Assembly (NCBI GenBank): GCA_036351775.1
Contig: JAZBPX010000045.1
Location: 59,189 to 123,188, forward strand
Origin: Pacificimonas sp036351775
Lineage (GTDB): Bacteria > Pseudomonadota > Alphaproteobacteria > Sphingomonadales > Sphingomonadaceae
Length of the DNA stretch: 64,000 nt
Reading direction: 5' to 3'
Shown here piece by piece: positions 8,161 through 15,770 of this stretch. The notes below the pieces were generated by a model that saw only the letters and a program-made list of their open reading frames with translations, did no database searches and was not told the DNA's origin. Positions within the stretch are counted from its first letter, which is position 1. Each line of letters opens with the position of its first letter. The position numbers were made by a program, and so were the translations under genes.

Positions 8161-9444
8161 TCAGATGACGACGATATCCGCGATCAGGTCGGCAGGATCG
8201 TCATGATAGCCCGCCAAGAGGACGGAGTTGCCGTCGTCGAAGGCGAGGAGCAGCCCCTCGGCGGTTTCGCTGACGGCGGCATCGTCAGCCGCAAAGCCGC
8301 TGAGCGCGAGTTCGTCCCTGTCGTCGAAATCGGTGATGACGTCGTGCCCGCCGGAGAAGATGAAGGTGTCCTTGCCCTTCCCACCGGTGAGGATGTCATC
8401 GCCCGCGCCGCCGTCGAGCGTGTCCTTGCGATCGGCGCCGGTCAGGATGTCGTTGCCGGCACCGCCGTCGATGACGCCGTCGACCCGGCCCTTGCCCGTG
8501 GCGGTGTAGATGTCATCGCCGCCGCCGAGGAGGACGTCGCCCCTGATCTTGCCGGCATTCTCGACGATCTCGATGAAATCGCTGCCCTCGATGCCGATCT
8601 CGCCCTCGATCGTGCCTTTCTTCTCGTTGATGACGGTGTTGGTCGTGCCGGGCGGCGGCGGCGGGAAGCCGAACAGGTCGAGGGCAAGGCCCGGGCGAAT
8701 CCCCACGCCCGCGCCGTGCTCCGATTCGATGTCGCCGGAATTGACGAGCGCCCCGCCCGCAAAGTTCAGGAAAACGCCATCGGCGGGAGACATGCCGGGG
8801 ACGCCCGACGCCTCGATATCGCCGGTGTTGGTGACGGTGCCGCCGCCGAACACCTGAACGCCGCTTGCGCCGTTCCCTGTGACCTCCACGTCGCCGTGGT
8901 TCAGGAAATCATTGTTGCCGATCAGGACGCCGGCGCCGCTGGGGGTCGAGACCTCAATGTCGCCCTCGTTGGTGATGGTGCCGCCCTGGAACGCAAAGAT
9001 GCCGCCGCCTGCCGGGCCATCGACCGTGATGCTGCCCTTCTTGCCGATGGTGATGTCTGCGTCCGGCCGGGAGGCGTTGATGCCGGTGTTCGAGCGGCCC
9101 GGCGCGGGATCGCCGGAAACCTCGATATCGCCGTTCAGGGTCAGGGGCGAGCGGCTTGCCGCCCCCACGCCGCCGCCGCCGGTAAGCGTGATGTCGCCGT
9201 CGATCGTGGTGACATTGTTCGCGCCCGCGGAGAACACGCCGACCTGATTCGGCGCGTCGCCGGTGATCTCCGCACCCTTTTCAACGGTAATCGTGCTGTC
9301 GTCACCGAAGGCGAAGATGCCGAAATCGGACGGGTTCTGGATGAGGACCGAATCCTTTTTCCCCAGCACCAGATCCGCACCGGGATCGAAGCTGCCGAAC
9401 GGATCGAGGACCTCGCCGCGGCCGCGGCCTTTTCCTTTGGACAT
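8161..9444 (-). CDS. RTX-type calcium-binding protein with beta-helix repeats, probable type I secreted protein
   Basis: The 427-residue protein has no N-terminal signal peptide. Residues about 30-290 are built from about eight imperfect 25-30 residue units with an N-x-G-D-I core (such as TNEGDIEVS and VNSGDIESE), the pattern of a right-handed beta-helix like those in autotransporter passengers. Residues about 320-385 contain RTX nonapeptides (GGAGNDILTG, GGAGDDILTG) that bind calcium, and the end DPADLIADIVVI resembles type I secretion signals. It is therefore probably exported by a type I system, none of which is encoded nearby. The start at 9444 (MSKGKGRGRG) has GGGAG seven bases upstream; a longer frame from 9525 is unlikely. 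It is divergent from a winged-helix membrane regulator that may control it. Substrate or adhesin role is unknown. Confidence 0.82.
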   Translation of the reverse strand: MSKGKGRGRGEVLDPFGSFDPGADLVLGKKDSVLIQNPSDFGIFAFGDDSTITVEKGAEITGDAPNQVGVFSAGANNVTTIDGDITLTGGGGVGAASRSPLTLNGDIEVSGDPAPGRSNTGINASRPDADITIGKKGSITVDGPAGGGIFAFQGGTITNEGDIEVSTPSGAGVLIGNNDFLNHGDVEVTGNGASGVQVFGGGTVTNTGDIEASGVPGMSPADGVFLNFAGGALVNSGDIESEHGAGVGIRPGLALDLFGFPPPPPGTTNTVINEKKGTIEGEIGIEGSDFIEIVENAGKIRGDVLLGGGDDIYTATGKGRVDGVIDGGAGNDILTGADRKDTLDGGAGDDILTGGKGKDTFIFSGGHDVITDFDDRDELALSGFAADDAAVSETAEGLLLAFDDGNSVLLAGYHDDPADLIADIVVI

Positions 9445-9540
9445 GATAAAACTCCCTCTCTCTTGCTCTCTCTTTCGGTTGGCGCGGACACCATTGGTGC
9501 TCGCTGTGAAAGGGCGTGACACCACCCACGACCAGACGTC

Positions 9541-9569
9541 TTGGGAACCAGGTGGGAAAAACTTGGGAA
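9541..9569. promoter_or_regulatory. Three 11-bp-phased direct repeats, candidate operator
   Basis: TTGGGAA at 9541, GTGGGAA at 9552 and TTGGGAA at 9563 share the core TGGGAA and are exactly 11 bases apart, so they lie on one face of the helix. This is the geometry used by OmpR/PhoB-type winged-helix regulators. The array lies between the RTX gene and the regulator gene that carries such a domain, so autoregulation and control of the RTX gene are plausible. Confidence 0.55.
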
Positions 9570-9617
9570 GCGGAGGGCAAGCGTCTAGGCTCCAGCGAAA
9601 TCAGAGACCTGGAATGC

Positions 9618-11456
9618 GTGTTGACCACCGAAAACCTGGAGACAGATGAACCGGAACCGGCCCGGTTCCTGCGTTCCGGCGGCCTGGTCGTGGATCGGCA
9701 GAGCCTGACCGCAACCCTTGACGGCGAGCGGCTGCCGATACGGCCCAAGCCGACGCAGGTGCTGGCTGCGCTGATGGCGCGGGCGGGCGATGTCGTGTCC
9801 AAGGACGAGCTCGTATCCCTGGTCTGGGAGGGCCGCGCCGTGTCCGACGATGCCGTCAGCACCGCGATTCGCGATGTGCGCCGGGCGCTGGGCGAGGACG
9901 CGAGCACGCCGCATTTCGTCGCGACGGAACCGAAACGGGGATACCGGTTCCTGCTGCCGGTTCAGTCGGTGGACGATGCCGGCCGTACGGTCCCGCAGGG
10001 CGATATGGCGGACGGCAGCGAAGTGAAGCGACCGCGGACCAGCGGATCGAGGGCCCTGCTGCTTGGCATTGGCGTCGTCGTTCTGACGGGAGCCGGTGCG
10101 TGGTTCGCTTTCGAACCCCGCGAGGAGACCGGGCAGAGCGCGTTGGCCGCACCGGTAGCGGTCGCGCCGCGCAGCGATGACGCTGCGGCCCGGCAAGACG
10201 CGGCAAGCCTCGAACGGCGGATCAGCGGGCTGATCAGCCGTAGCACGCTCGGCGAGGCTTCGGCGCGGTTTGCGCCGGAAGGGGACGACTGGTCGCTGAC
10301 CATGGCGCTGCCGGGTGCCGCCCCCGTGGAGATTGCGAGGGTCGATGCGGCGCGGCTGGCCGACCCCGCCGTCGACATCCCCCGCAGTATCGCCGCAGCG
10401 GTCTCGCCGGTCGCTCGCTGCGCGGCGCAGCTGACGGGCGATGCCCGCGAGATGGGGACCGCGGCCGACATCGCGCAGCCTGTCATGAGGCTGTGTTCGC
10501 GCGTGCATCAGGGTGCCCTCTCCGCCCCCACCGAGATTTCCAGCGCCCTGCTGGAGGATGATCCGGAGTCGCACTTTACCAGGAGCCTGCACGCCCTGAT
10601 GCTGGCGCTTGAACCGCCGCGGTTCAATAATGGCGAGGCGCAGACGGCAAACCGTACCCGGCGATACGATGCGGCGGACCTGGCGGCGGCGGTGCTGCAG
10701 TCCGACCCCGGTAACGGCCTGGCAGAGGCCGCGCTGCTCCTTGCACGGTCGAAGGGCGGGGGCCTTTCCGAGCAGGAACAGTTTCTGCGGCCCGTCGACA
10801 ACGCGCGGTGGGAGAACCAGTTCGTGAACCTGCGGACGGCGGATTTCTACCGGCAGACCGGCCGTCTGGCGGAAGCGGAATATGTCCTTCGCCGCATCCT
10901 GAAAAGCTGGCCCGCCCAGTTGACTGCGACCGCCAATCTCGCCCTGATTCGCTCTCAGCGCTATGGCGGCGCGGCGGGCGTCCAGGTGATCCGGGGCGCC
11001 AGGCCGGTGCTGTTCGGCGGGGCGGGGCTCAGCGGCCTTCAGGGCCAGATCGTTGCCATGAGCGAACGCGGGCCGGACTTCGATCCGTCCGCGGTGCCGG
11101 GCCCGGCGCCCAATCCCTGCTTTGCCGGTTTTATGAACGTTAAAGGGCGCGAAGAGATACCGGCGCTGCTGGCCGGGGACTGCGCGCCGATCGACGTGAC
11201 GATCCGGGCGCGCATGGCCGCGCTGTACGGTTACGAGGACGAGGCTCTGGCGCTGCTCGACCAGATCAGCACGGAGTCGGCGCAGCGCATCTCCGTTGTC
11301 CTGTTCTATCCGGAGTTCTCGCCGCTGTGGCAGGAGGAGCGCTTCTGGTCGATCCTCCAGCGAAAGGGCCTGGTCGACTATTGGCGAATGTCCGGTGCGC
11401 GCCCGGACATGTGCGGCAGGGCGGCGGTCCGGCCCTATTGCGCGGCGAATATCTAG
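9618..11456 (+). CDS. CadC-like transmembrane winged-helix transcriptional regulator
   Basis: The N-terminal 100 residues form an OmpR-type DNA-binding domain (Trans_reg_C) ending in the typical DASTPHFVATEPKRGYRFL. A single hydrophobic segment, ALLLGIGVVVLTGAGAWFAF, follows at about residues 142-161 and would anchor the protein with its long C-terminal part in the periplasm; that part has TPR-like helices (GRLAEAEYVLRRILKSWPAQ) and six or more cysteines. This is the CadC/ToxR plan: a one-component regulator that acts from the membrane. There is no receiver domain. I prefer the GTG at 9618 because the phased repeats lie upstream of it; a GTG at 9516 in the same frame would place them inside the gene. 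A strong terminator follows. Its likely target is the divergent RTX gene. Confidence 0.8.
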   Translation: MLTTENLETDEPEPARFLRSGGLVVDRQSLTATLDGERLPIRPKPTQVLAALMARAGDVVSKDELVSLVWEGRAVSDDAVSTAIRDVRRALGEDASTPHFVATEPKRGYRFLLPVQSVDDAGRTVPQGDMADGSEVKRPRTSGSRALLLGIGVVVLTGAGAWFAFEPREETGQSALAAPVAVAPRSDDAAARQDAASLERRISGLISRSTLGEASARFAPEGDDWSLTMALPGAAPVEIARVDAARLADPAVDIPRSIAAAVSPVARCAAQLTGDAREMGTAADIAQPVMRLCSRVHQGALSAPTEISSALLEDDPESHFTRSLHALMLALEPPRFNNGEAQTANRTRRYDAADLAAAVLQSDPGNGLAEAALLLARSKGGGLSEQEQFLRPVDNARWENQFVNLRTADFYRQTGRLAEAEYVLRRILKSWPAQLTATANLALIRSQRYGGAAGVQVIRGARPVLFGGAGLSGLQGQIVAMSERGPDFDPSAVPGPAPNPCFAGFMNVKGREEIPALLAGDCAPIDVTIRARMAALYGYEDEALALLDQISTESAQRISVVLFYPEFSPLWQEERFWSILQRKGLVDYWRMSGARPDMCGRAAVRPYCAANI

Positions 11457-11473
11457 GCCGGGCAAATGAGAGA

Positions 11474-11509
11474 GGCCCGGCAGGTGGTGTTCCTGCCGGG
11501 CCCTTTTTC
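11474..11509 (+). terminator. Rho-independent terminator
   Basis: A perfect 11-bp stem (GGCCCGGCAGG / CCTGCCGGGCC) with a 7-base loop, followed by CTTTTTC, 17 bases after the stop of the regulator gene. Read on the minus strand the flank is TCTCTCATTT, so it may also end the pyrophosphatase transcript. Confidence 0.9.
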
Positions 11510-11620
11510 GTTGACCGTTTTTTCGGCCCCCTTCCGACCCCGGCCTTCGCCGGGGCAGGCTCTCCCCCCGCTAAAGCGGTGGAGGAAAAGATGCCCCCCC
11601 CCGCGAAGGCAAGGCTCCTT

Positions 11621-13795
11621 CTACGCCAGGGCGGCGAGGAGGAGGATGGCGACGATGTTGGTGATCTTGATCATCGGGTTCACGGCCGGGCCCGCGGTGT
11701 CCTTGTAGGGATCGCCGACCGTATCGCCGGTGACGGCGGCCTTGTGCGCCTCCGACCCCTTGCCGCCGTGATTGCCGTCCTCGATATACTTCTTGGCATT
11801 GTCCCACGCGCCGCCGCCGGCGGTCATGGACAGCGCCACAAAGATGCCCGAGACGATCACACCGAGAAGGAGCGCGCCGAGGGCAGCAAAGCCGTTCGAC
11901 TGGCCCGCAACGGCGGTGATGATGAAGTAGACCGCGATCGGCGTCAGGACCGGCAGGAGCGAGGGAATGATCATTTCCTTGATCGCCGCCTTCGTGACGA
12001 GATCGACGGTGCGGGCGTAGTTCGGGCGGCTGGTGCCGGCCATGATGCCCGGATCGGCCGCGAACTGGGCGCGAACGTCCTTCACAACGTCGCCCGCCGC
12101 GCGGCCGACAGCGGTCATGCCCATCGCGCCGAACAGGTACGGGAGCAGCGCGCCGAGAAGAAGGCCGACGATGACGTAGGGATTCTCAAGGCTGAAGCTG
12201 ACCTCGACCGCCGGGAAGAACTCGGCAAGGTCGGCGGTGTAGGCGGAGAACAGCACCAGCGCGGCGAGACCGGCGGAGCCGATGGCATAGCCCTTGGTGA
12301 CGGCCTTCGTCGTGTTGCCGACCGCGTCGAGGGCGTCGGTACGCTCCCGCACGGTTTCATCCAGCTCCGCCATTTCGGCGATGCCGCCGGCATTGTCGGT
12401 GACCGGGCCGTAAGCGTCGAGCGCAACGACCATGCCGGCGAGCGCCAGCATCGAGGTGGCGGCGAAGGCGATGCCCATGAGGCCCGCGAGCTGGAAGGTG
12501 ACGATGATGCCGACGACGATGACGAGCGTGGGCAGCGCGGTCGCCTCAAGGCTGATGGCAAGGCCCTGGATGACGTTGGTGCCGTGGCCGGTCTCGGATG
12601 CCTTGGCGATCGAGCGCACGGGGCGGTACTCCGTGCCGGTATAATATTCGGTGATCCAGATGATGAGGCCGGTGATGACGAGGCCCACCATCATCGACCA
12701 GAACAGGTCCATGCCGGTGAAGCCGCCGGAGACGCCGGTGATGGCTGCGACGCCCTCGGCCCCGACGCCGACTTCCGCGGCGGTTTCCGCGGCGATGGCG
12801 ATGCCGCCGATGACGGTGTTCATGTCGCCGAGCGTGTACTGCGTGGCGAAGAAGATGGCCGGGATCGACAGGACGGCCGTGGTGATGAAGCCCTTGTAGA
12901 GCGCGCCCATGATGTTCTGCGACTTGCCGAGGCGGACCATGTAGGTGCCAATGATCGAGGTGATGATGCAGACACCGCCGACGATCAGCGGCAGGCTCAT
13001 CAGCGCGTTGAGGGCCGCATTGTCGAGGCCGGTGATGAGAAGCGCGGTCAGGACCATCGTGGCGCCGACGGTGACGACGTAGGTCTCGAACAGGTCAGCG
13101 GCCATGCCGGCGCAGTCGCCGACATTGTCGCCGACGTTATCGGCGATCGTGGCGGGGTTGCGGGGGTCATCCTCAGGAATGCCCGCCTCGACCTTGCCGA
13201 CTAGGTCGGCGCCGACGTCCGCGGCCTTCGTAAAGATACCGCCGCCGAGACGCGCGAAGATGGAAATGAGCGAGGAACCGAAGGCGAGGCCGACAAGCGC
13301 GTCGATGATCTCGCGCTTTTCATCGAGCACCGTCAGGTCGAGGCCCATCACCGTGGTGAGGATGTAGTAGAAGCCCGCAATGGCAAGAAGCGCGAGGCCC
13401 GCAACCAGCATGCCGGTGACGGCACCGGCGCGGAAAGCCACGGTCAGCCCCTCCTGAAGCCCCGTCTGCGCGGCAGCGGCCGTGCGGACGTTGGCGCGGA
13501 CGGAGATGTTCATGCCGATATAGCCCGCGACGCCCGACAGGATCGCGCCGACAACGAAACCGGCGGCGGTTACCGTACCGAGAAGCGCGAAGACGATGAT
13601 CGCGACCACGACGCCGACGATGGCGATGGTGGTGTACTGGCGGCCGAGATAGGCCTGCGCCCCCTCCTGCACCGCACCGGCGATTTCCTGCATGCGTTCA
13701 TTACCGGCAGAGGCCGACAAGACGCCGCGCGAGGTGATGATGCCGTAGAGCACGGCAATGACGCCGCACGCGATGGCGGCAAGAACGATATCCAT
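11621..13795 (-). CDS. hppA: Membrane-bound proton-translocating pyrophosphatase
   Basis: A 724-residue polytopic inner-membrane protein (about 16 helices) that couples pyrophosphate hydrolysis to proton export. The catalytic loop is complete: DVGADLVGKVEAGIPEDDPR followed by NPATIADNVGDNVGDCAG. In GNTTKAVTKGYAIGSA the lysine after GNTT is the signature of the potassium-independent, proton-pumping class; potassium-dependent enzymes have alanine there. The start at 13795 (MDIVLAAIACG) is preceded by GGGGAAATC, while a longer frame from 13858 adds a non-conserved stretch. It is a single-gene unit next to a terminator. In bacteria it helps conserve energy under stress or low-energy conditions. 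Confidence 0.97.
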   Translation of the reverse strand: MDIVLAAIACGVIAVLYGIITSRGVLSASAGNERMQEIAGAVQEGAQAYLGRQYTTIAIVGVVVAIIVFALLGTVTAAGFVVGAILSGVAGYIGMNISVRANVRTAAAAQTGLQEGLTVAFRAGAVTGMLVAGLALLAIAGFYYILTTVMGLDLTVLDEKREIIDALVGLAFGSSLISIFARLGGGIFTKAADVGADLVGKVEAGIPEDDPRNPATIADNVGDNVGDCAGMAADLFETYVVTVGATMVLTALLITGLDNAALNALMSLPLIVGGVCIITSIIGTYMVRLGKSQNIMGALYKGFITTAVLSIPAIFFATQYTLGDMNTVIGGIAIAAETAAEVGVGAEGVAAITGVSGGFTGMDLFWSMMVGLVITGLIIWITEYYTGTEYRPVRSIAKASETGHGTNVIQGLAISLEATALPTLVIVVGIIVTFQLAGLMGIAFAATSMLALAGMVVALDAYGPVTDNAGGIAEMAELDETVRERTDALDAVGNTTKAVTKGYAIGSAGLAALVLFSAYTADLAEFFPAVEVSFSLENPYVIVGLLLGALLPYLFGAMGMTAVGRAAGDVVKDVRAQFAADPGIMAGTSRPNYARTVDLVTKAAIKEMIIPSLLPVLTPIAVYFIITAVAGQSNGFAALGALLLGVIVSGIFVALSMTAGGGAWDNAKKYIEDGNHGGKGSEAHKAAVTGDTVGDPYKDTAGPAVNPMIKITNIVAILLLAALA

Positions 13796-13953
13796 GATTT
13801 CCCCAGTCCCCAGAAACGCGTGTTTCTTATTTTCTCTAAGGCAGGAGGGCGCGTCCACGGCCCTCTGGCTGCCAAGGTGCTGCCCTTGCTAGCCAGATTG
13901 AAGCGGCGGTCAAGATGGGTTGGGGCCAGCGGTCCGGTCGGCACAGCCAAAGC

Positions 13954-14493
13954 CTAATCCTCGACGGTGCCTTTCCACTCCTTCATGTCCTCGGCGCGCT
14001 TGAGGATTTCGTAGGCGGCCTGGCCGGCCTGGAAGCGTTTTTCGGCTTCGCGGTCGCCGGGGTGGCGGTCGGGGTGATGGTCCTTGGCCCACTTCCGGTA
14101 GGCGAGTTTGACGGCGGTAAACTCCGCGTCGGGGTCGAGGCCGAATACGTCGAGCGCGTCCATTTCCGCGCGGCTGCGGCTGCCATCGCCGGAACCCGCC
14201 CAGGTATCGTGCGCGGCGCGGGCGTGGCCGGCGGCGGCGGCCTCCTCGGCCTCCCGCTCAGCCTTCTGCTCCTTGGTCAGCCCCTCGAAGTAGTTCCAGC
14301 CCCTGTTATATTCCGCGGCGTGCTTCTGGCAGAAATACCAGCGGTCGGGGCTGTTCGGGGATTTCGGGGCCGGATGCTCGCCCTTTTCCTCGCAGCCATG
14401 CCGGTCGCACAGGCGCACCGTGGCGGCGTCGAAGCCGGGTCCGTCATAGGGGCCCCATTTCGGGAAGCCCCAGCTCTTCTTCTGTCGTGCCAT
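13954..14493 (-). CDS. J-domain (DnaJ-like) protein
   Basis: A 179-residue cytosolic protein whose C-terminal 70 residues form a J domain with the HPD motif in WAKDHHPDRHPGD, which would stimulate the ATPase of an Hsp70 partner. The N-terminal part contains two cysteine/histidine pairs (LCDRHGC and FCQKH) and a charged linker. This layout is a conserved alphaproteobacterial J-protein distinct from DnaJ, because the G/F and zinc-finger regions are missing. It lies three bases downstream of nudC on the same strand and is probably cotranscribed. Its client is unknown. Confidence 0.9.
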   Translation of the reverse strand: MARQKKSWGFPKWGPYDGPGFDAATVRLCDRHGCEEKGEHPAPKSPNSPDRWYFCQKHAAEYNRGWNYFEGLTKEQKAEREAEEAAAAGHARAAHDTWAGSGDGSRSRAEMDALDVFGLDPDAEFTAVKLAYRKWAKDHHPDRHPGDREAEKRFQAGQAAYEILKRAEDMKEWKGTVED

Positions 14494-14496
14494 AGT

Positions 14497-15417
14497 CTAG
14501 TTATCGTTTCCGATCAGAGCCGGTTCCGGATTTTCGACCCATGTCCTGAGCAATGTGTGGGCGATGGCGAAGGGCGGCGGCGCGAAAAAAGGTCCGTCCC
14601 CGTTCAGCGCGGCGGCGATTTCGGCCCGCGTGAACCAGCGTGCTTCCTCCAGTTCTTCCTCGTCCAGGGTAATCTCCGTCGTTTCCGCCTGCGCGAAGGC
14701 GGCCATCATCAGCTGGTAGGGAAACGGCCAGGGCTGGCTGGCGACATAAGCGACGCGGCCGCAGGTGACGCCCGCCTCCTCCCTGATCTCGCGCCGCACC
14801 GCCTCCTCAAGGCTTTCGCCATGTTCGATGAACCCGGCCAGCGCCGACATCATGCGCGGCGGAAAGGTGGGCTGGCGGCCGACAAGGGCGTGGGTTTCGG
14901 TGACCGCGAGCATGATGACGACCGGGTCGGTGCGCGGGAAATGTTCGAGGTGGCAGCCTTGGCAGACGCGCGCATGCCCGCCCTTTGCCAGCATGGTCGC
15001 GCTGCCGCAGGCGCCGCAGAACCGGTGCCGCTTGTGCCAGTCGAGAAGGCTGCGCGCCTGGGCGAGGATCGCGCCGTCCCGCCCCGGCAGGCGCATCGCC
15101 GCGCCGCGCGCATCGACCGCCGCGCCGTCATCGGGATCGCAGGGACCGGCGGCGGCAAAGCGCGGAATGCCGTTCTCGAAACCGAGGAAGACGCTCTCGC
15201 AGCCGTCAGGCAGGTCGGATTTGCGCGACCAGACGAGGTCGCCGTCCGCGTCGACATGCGGCCGCAGATCGTCGAGCATCAGCCAGCGCGCCATGGGGTG
15301 CATCCGCGCGGCGAACAGCGCCTCCTCATCGCGGCGGAGTTCATCGGCGCGGTCATAGTCGTGGCCGGTCAGGCCCGTGGCGGCGGGAACAAAGGGGCGG
15401 TCGAAGAGGCTGGGCAT
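14497..15417 (-). CDS. nudC: NAD(+)/NADH diphosphatase (Nudix)
   Basis: Hydrolyses NADH to NMNH and AMP and may remove NAD caps from RNA. A four-cysteine zinc ribbon (FCGACG, then VCQGC) precedes a full Nudix box, GFIEHGESLEEAVRREIREE, and the NADH-pyrophosphatase signature SQPWPFP. I place the start at 15417 (MPSLFDRPFV, 306 residues). An ATG at 15474 would extend it by 19 non-conserved residues but would overlap the promoter of the SRP RNA gene read on the other strand. The J-domain gene follows immediately. Confidence 0.9.
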   Translation of the reverse strand: MPSLFDRPFVPAATGLTGHDYDRADELRRDEEALFAARMHPMARWLMLDDLRPHVDADGDLVWSRKSDLPDGCESVFLGFENGIPRFAAAGPCDPDDGAAVDARGAAMRLPGRDGAILAQARSLLDWHKRHRFCGACGSATMLAKGGHARVCQGCHLEHFPRTDPVVIMLAVTETHALVGRQPTFPPRMMSALAGFIEHGESLEEAVRREIREEAGVTCGRVAYVASQPWPFPYQLMMAAFAQAETTEITLDEEELEEARWFTRAEIAAALNGDGPFFAPPPFAIAHTLLRTWVENPEPALIGNDN

Positions 15418-15448
15418 CGCGTTCGCGGTAAGCAGAGGCAGCGAGCGC

Positions 15449-15477
15449 TTGCAACCCGTCGCCCCCCGCGCCATATC
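15449..15477 (+). promoter_or_regulatory. Sigma-70-type promoter of the SRP RNA gene
   Basis: TTGCAA at 15449-15454 and CATATC at 15472-15477 are separated by exactly 17 bases. Seven bases further on is 15484, the G that begins the terminal stem of the SRP RNA, so promoter and predicted RNA end agree. Confidence 0.6.
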
Positions 15478-15483
15478 GCCCCC

Positions 15484-15573
15484 GGGAGTCGGGCGGACGT
15501 AGCGCTCGCGAACCCGGTCAGGTCCGGAAGGAAGCAGCCGTAACGATACCGCTTGCGGGTCGTTCCGGCTCCC
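15484..15573 (+). ncRNA. ffs: 4.5S / small SRP RNA
   Basis: The apical domain IV of the signal recognition particle RNA is unmistakable at about 15515-15543: GGTCAGGTCCGGAAGGAAGC followed by AGCCGTAA, which binds Ffh. The ends GGGAGTCGG (15484-15492) and CCGGCTCCC (15565-15573) pair to close a single long hairpin of about 90 bases, the bacterial short form. The RNA works with Ffh and FtsY in co-translational targeting of membrane proteins. It lies just upstream of dnaX, an arrangement seen in other bacteria. Exact ends are inferred from pairing. Confidence 0.93.
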
Positions 15574-15596
15574 ACCCCTCAGCTTCAGCCAAGCTC

Positions 15597-15696
15597 GTCA
15601 TTCCCGCGCATGCGGGAATCCAGTAGCTGGCGATGGCGAAGCCGAGACTGTGCCCAGTCGGCGGCGCAGCTGGATTCCCGCGTGCGCGGGAATGAC
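15597..15696. repeat. REPIN-like long hairpin repeat
   Basis: Two 27-base arms, starting GTCATTCCCGCG and ending CGCGGGAATGAC, are inverted with one mismatch around a 46-base spacer. Each arm itself contains a short palindrome (CCCGCGCATGCGGG). This is the structure of paired REP sequences. Two related elements lie at 18724 and 19091. Confidence 0.8.
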
Positions 15697-15770
15697 GGAT
15701 CGGGAGAATGGGTGGTGCCGCCCGGTCTTCGCGGGATGACTTAGGGCGAGCGGCCCGTTACCCTCCGGCC

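Noticed and set aside
9516..9617. Upstream extension of the winged-helix regulator from GTG 9516
   Set aside because: It would put the three phased repeats inside the gene and adds residues unrelated to the domain.
11327..13204. 625-codon plus-strand frame opposite the pyrophosphatase
   Set aside because: Asp/Arg/Gly-rich low-complexity antisense of a membrane protein; overlaps a terminator and a certain gene.
13915..15543. 542-codon plus-strand frame over the J-domain and nudC genes
   Set aside because: Antisense shadow without domains; it also runs through the SRP RNA gene.
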